Positions 61,485-64,000 of a DNA stretch of 64,000 nt are shown here, in pieces. Source of the stretch: Mucilaginibacter sp. SJ (GTDB taxonomy: Bacteria; Bacteroidota; Bacteroidia; Sphingobacteriales; Sphingobacteriaceae). How positions within the stretch are numbered: the first letter of the stretch is position 1; every line of letters begins with the position of its first letter. Location: positions 1,302,001 to 1,366,000 of the forward strand of contig NZ_CP118631.1 of assembly GCF_028993635.1 (NCBI RefSeq). Direction: 5' to 3'. The notes beneath the pieces were generated by a model that worked only from the letters and a program-made list of their open reading frames with translations, was not told the origin of the DNA and did no database searches. A program made the position numbers and the translations under genes.

Positions 61485-63236
61485 TTAATAGCCCGGGTTC
61501 TGGATCAGTTCGGGCGATTTGGCTACCTCGCTTTGAGGAAAAGGCCACAGGTACATCGCTTTACGAAAATTGCGTTTGCGCACATCAAATTGTTTGTAGG
61601 CCACCGCAGCGCCATCGCGGTCAACCTCCATGCCTTTGGTAGTAATGTTGTCTGTTTGATCAGCAATTTTCCAGCGGCGCACATCCCAAAAGCGGTGCTC
61701 CTCAAAAGCCAGCTCAATACGGCGTTCATTTTGAATGGCTGTACGCATATCAGCCTGGCTCAAACCCGCGGGCAACTGGTATGGGTTTAAGCCCGCCCTT
61801 TGACGGATAGCCTCAACTGCCGAATAAACTAATGCGGTTGGCCCTTCATATTCATTGGCAGCTTCGGCATAGTTCAGCAGGATTTCGGCATAGCGCATCA
61901 ATGGCAGGCAACGATCTGTCCGGTGCATAAAATCATTGGCTACGGCAGCCGGGTCAAGCATTTTATTGGTATAGTATCCGGTGGTAGTGCCAACATGTAC
62001 GGCATCCGGCCCTGTTGTATTTCCGTTGTATTTACCAACAAAAATATTTATAGGCGAGGTACCCGACGAAAGCCTGATTTGCAGAGGCGTTTGGTCATGG
62101 ATGATGCTATAATCCAAACGCGGATCGCGGTTAGCATATGGATTATTGGGATTATAGTTTGACGTAGGGTCTGTTATACTTTTACCATTACTCATCGGGA
62201 AAGCATCAACCAATCCCTGCAAGGGGAAAGCACCGTTTTTACCTGTACGGGTTGGCGGCTGCCATAAGTTTTCTAAATCCACGTTGCCGGTCGGGCGCAT
62301 CAACTGGAAAATATATTCGGTATTTACACGCTTGGTAAACAGCTTTTGAAAGCCAAAACCCGGGGCGGTGGCATTGTCAACGTTGAGGCTATACACCCCT
62401 GTTGAGATAACGGCGGCCGCAGCTTGTTCGGCAAGTCTCCAGCGCTCTTTATCGTAAGCCGGGTACCCCACCAATTCAAGCGTTTTACCCTCACCAATAG
62501 ATTGCCCGTTGAACAAAGGGCTTGCGGCATAAAGCAGCACCCTTGATTTTAAAGCAAGGCAGGCCCCTTTTGATGCACGGCCATAGTTTACCCCCGATTG
62601 CACAGTCGGCAGGTCCTGCGCTGCCGCGTCACACTCGGCAAGGATATAATTCACACAATCGGCATAGGTATTGCGGGCAGCCGGGATCTTATCCGTATAC
62701 GTGTAAACACTGTCGCCAAGTAAATGCACGCCGCCGTAATGTTTCAGTAATATCGCATAATACCAGGCCCGTAAAAACCGCGCCTCGGCTTTCATTTGTG
62801 TTTTGACGAAATTATTGATTGGTGCCTTAGGCAAATTTTTAAGCAACTGGTTTACCGAGCGGATATTGGTATAGCAGGTTTTATACGCATCATCGGTAAC
62901 CACGGCGGCATTGATGGTGCCCGTTTCAAATGCCAGCGCGGTTGATCCGGCAGATGCTGATACTTCCGCTTCGTCGGATACAGCATCGATACCGCCGTTA
63001 GGTGTAGGCGAAAGTATTGGCCCGTAGGTAAACCTTCCTGCCGCCGCACTAAAACCAACATTGCTGTAAATGCCGGCTAAAAACGATACGGTATTGGCAC
63101 TATCGGTAAACACTGTCTCCCCGGTTAGGTTTGATGTTTGTGTTTGCCCCAGGAAGCCCTCCTTTTTACACGAAGTAAAAACAAGGAAGCCCCCGAAAAC
63201 CGAATAAGCAAGAACCTTGAAGTAAAGTTTTTTCAT
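61485..63236 (-). CDS. susD: SusD/RagB-family glycan-binding lipoprotein (promoter-proximal)
   Basis: The 583-residue product has lipobox VFTSCKKEGFLG and SusD blocks TQMKAEARFLRAWYYAILLK, HYGGVHLLGDSVYTYTDK, LALKSRVLLYAASPLFNGQS, MRYAEILLNYAEAANEYEGP, AIQNERRIELAFEEHRFWDV and a C-terminus YLWPFPQSEVAKSPELIQNP. No SusC gene stands directly before it, contrary to the usual order; two operators lie upstream and an esterase gene ends 284 bp before it. It begins the run SusD-DUF5004-DUF4961-SusC-SusD-SusC. Confidence 0.95.
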   Translation of the reverse strand: MKKLYFKVLAYSVFGGFLVFTSCKKEGFLGQTQTSNLTGETVFTDSANTVSFLAGIYSNVGFSAAAGRFTYGPILSPTPNGGIDAVSDEAEVSASAGSTALAFETGTINAAVVTDDAYKTCYTNIRSVNQLLKNLPKAPINNFVKTQMKAEARFLRAWYYAILLKHYGGVHLLGDSVYTYTDKIPAARNTYADCVNYILAECDAAAQDLPTVQSGVNYGRASKGACLALKSRVLLYAASPLFNGQSIGEGKTLELVGYPAYDKERWRLAEQAAAAVISTGVYSLNVDNATAPGFGFQKLFTKRVNTEYIFQLMRPTGNVDLENLWQPPTRTGKNGAFPLQGLVDAFPMSNGKSITDPTSNYNPNNPYANRDPRLDYSIIHDQTPLQIRLSSGTSPINIFVGKYNGNTTGPDAVHVGTTTGYYTNKMLDPAAVANDFMHRTDRCLPLMRYAEILLNYAEAANEYEGPTALVYSAVEAIRQRAGLNPYQLPAGLSQADMRTAIQNERRIELAFEEHRFWDVRRWKIADQTDNITTKGMEVDRDGAAVAYKQFDVRKRNFRKAMYLWPFPQSEVAKSPELIQNPGY

Positions 63237-63276
63237 ACTATAGGGTTAGTTAACATTATGCTTCCACAGAAAAAAC

Positions 63277-63294
63277 ATAAAATCGTTTTAGCAA
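63277..63294 (-). promoter_or_regulatory. LacI-type operator 40 bp before the first SusD gene
   Basis: In gene direction TTGCTAAAACGATTTTAT, identical to the site at the GH2 start codon. Its distance to the start codon suits a repressor site just downstream of, or overlapping, the promoter. Confidence 0.75.
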
Positions 63295-63386
63295 TTTCAC
63301 ATTTTAACCCGCGGAGCAAACGTTTTAAAAGCTGTTTGTTAATTGGTTTATAATTCAGATGTTGAAATCTGATACTAATATAGTTT

Positions 63387-63404
63387 ATAAAAACGATTTA
63401 GCAA
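63387..63404 (-). promoter_or_regulatory. Second LacI-type operator upstream of the first SusD gene
   Basis: In gene direction TTGCTAAATCGTTTTTAT, 93 bp further from the nearer site (110 bp between centres). Its TTG followed after 19 bp by TATATTAG could be a -33/-7 pair. Two operators at this spacing would allow a DNA loop. Confidence 0.65.
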
Positions 63405-63520
63405 ATTTTTCGAGTTATTTTTTTATAATTTTTAAAATCACAATTTCGATACCGGAATTTTAACAATTACAACATTTGCAATCGGTTGAAAATGTTGTAA
63501 TTGTTATTATAAAAAGCTAT

Positions 63521-64000
63521 CTATTTTATTCCTTCAAAAAAACGACTGAAATACAGTGCCTGGTAGTTAATGGAATTGCCCCAAAATTCCCAGGTATGGC
63601 CCCCCGGCCTTACGGTATAATCATGAGGAACTTTGCGTTCAAGCAGCTTTTCATGCAGTTCCTGGTTGGCCTGGTAAAGGAAATCGTCATAACCAACATC
63701 AAAAGTAATAGCAAGTGAGTTGGGTTTTAACAGGTAAATGAGGTTTACCACGCTGTTTTGTTCCCACCTGTCGGGGTGTTCGCTGTATTTACCCAGTACA
63801 CGTTCGATGCCGAAACTATCCGGAAAAGGCCTGATATCAACCGCGCCACTCATGCTCCCGGCAGCACCAAATTTATCTAAATGCTTAAAAGCTATATACA
63901 ACGCGCCATGTCCGCCCATACTCAAACCGGTTATGGCCCTCCCCTTTCGGTCGGTTATGGTTGAATAATGCTTATCAACCCAGTTCACCAGTTCGGTACC
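63521..64000 (-). CDS. Esterase (alpha/beta hydrolase, S-formylglutathione-hydrolase-like), 5' part beyond window
   Basis: The frame stays open to the window edge (GTELVNWVDKHYS at the left of the sequence), so the N-terminus lies outside. The visible part has the nucleophile elbow ITGLSMGGHGALYIAFKHL, FGAAGSMSGAVDIRPFP, and catalytic His in VRPGGHTWEFWGNSINY; SLAITFDVGYDDFLYQANQE supplies the acidic residue. Bacteroidota proteins like this belong to the esterase D/feruloyl-esterase-like group. In this locus it could remove acyl groups from the glycan before it is cut by the glycosidases. Confidence 0.85.
   Translation of the reverse strand, partial: GTELVNWVDKHYSTITDRKGRAITGLSMGGHGALYIAFKHLDKFGAAGSMSGAVDIRPFPDSFGIERVLGKYSEHPDRWEQNSVVNLIYLLKPNSLAITFDVGYDDFLYQANQELHEKLLERKVPHDYTVRPGGHTWEFWGNSINYQALYFSRFFEGIK

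Overview
The window reads as chromosomal DNA of a Bacteroidota bacterium, most likely Sphingobacteriaceae (Mucilaginibacter or Pedobacter-like). The support is SusC/SusD pairs, TonB-dependent carboxylate-free PUL architecture, lipoproteins with Cys-Lys-Lys after the lipobox, promoters of the TTG-N19-TANNTTTG type, few Shine-Dalgarno sites, and DUF families typical of the phylum. The genus is inferred from overall gene style, not from a search.

Left end (1-5.3 kb): the start of a PoxB-type pyruvate oxidase gene (running off the left edge), an XRE regulator fused in frame to a lipocalin-like lipoprotein, and a DUF3500 lipoprotein next to a HupE/UreJ-like membrane protein.

Exopolysaccharide/capsule locus (5.6-28.4 kb): on the plus strand, Wzi-like outer-membrane protein, Wza-like exporter with many SLBB domains, Wzz-like chain-length protein, Wzx flippase, two acyltransferases, five glycosyltransferases, a Wzy-like polymerase and an initiating sugar-phosphate transferase: a Wzx/Wzy-dependent pathway. 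The 11-20 kb core is visibly more AT-rich than its flanks and uses TTG starts, suggesting acquisition as a block. After an MgtC-family gene and a tRNA-Leu(TAG), a minus-strand group gives a second initiating transferase, a TviB/WecC-type UDP-sugar dehydrogenase, KpsF/KdsD and KdsA (Kdo synthesis), plus a BtuF-like protein coupled to the transferase.

Middle (28.7-38 kb): an ArsR-VOC-VOC-SRPBCC operon behind a perfect 16-bp inverted repeat, a CWC protein, an array of three hairpin repeats, metE under a cobalamin riboswitch, a Bcr/CflA-type efflux gene and a divergent TetR regulator sharing an operator, and a TlpA-like thioredoxin lipoprotein-class protein.

Right part (38-64 kb): a polysaccharide utilization locus. 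GH78-like, GH2 with a discoidin domain, GH92, a DUF5005/DUF4185-like propeller, an esterase, two SusC, two SusD, two small surface lipoproteins, a FucP-like permease, an Lgt paralog and a LacI regulator. An 18-bp motif of form TTGCTAAAWCGATTTWAT sits upstream of nearly every transcription unit and most probably is the LacI operator, so the locus looks like one self-contained sugar regulon for a mannose/rhamnose-containing glycan. The unusual SusD-lip-lip-SusC-SusD-SusC order, the Lgt paralog inside the locus and the shared operator are the most interesting points in the window. No insertion sequence, phage, CRISPR array or rRNA was seen.
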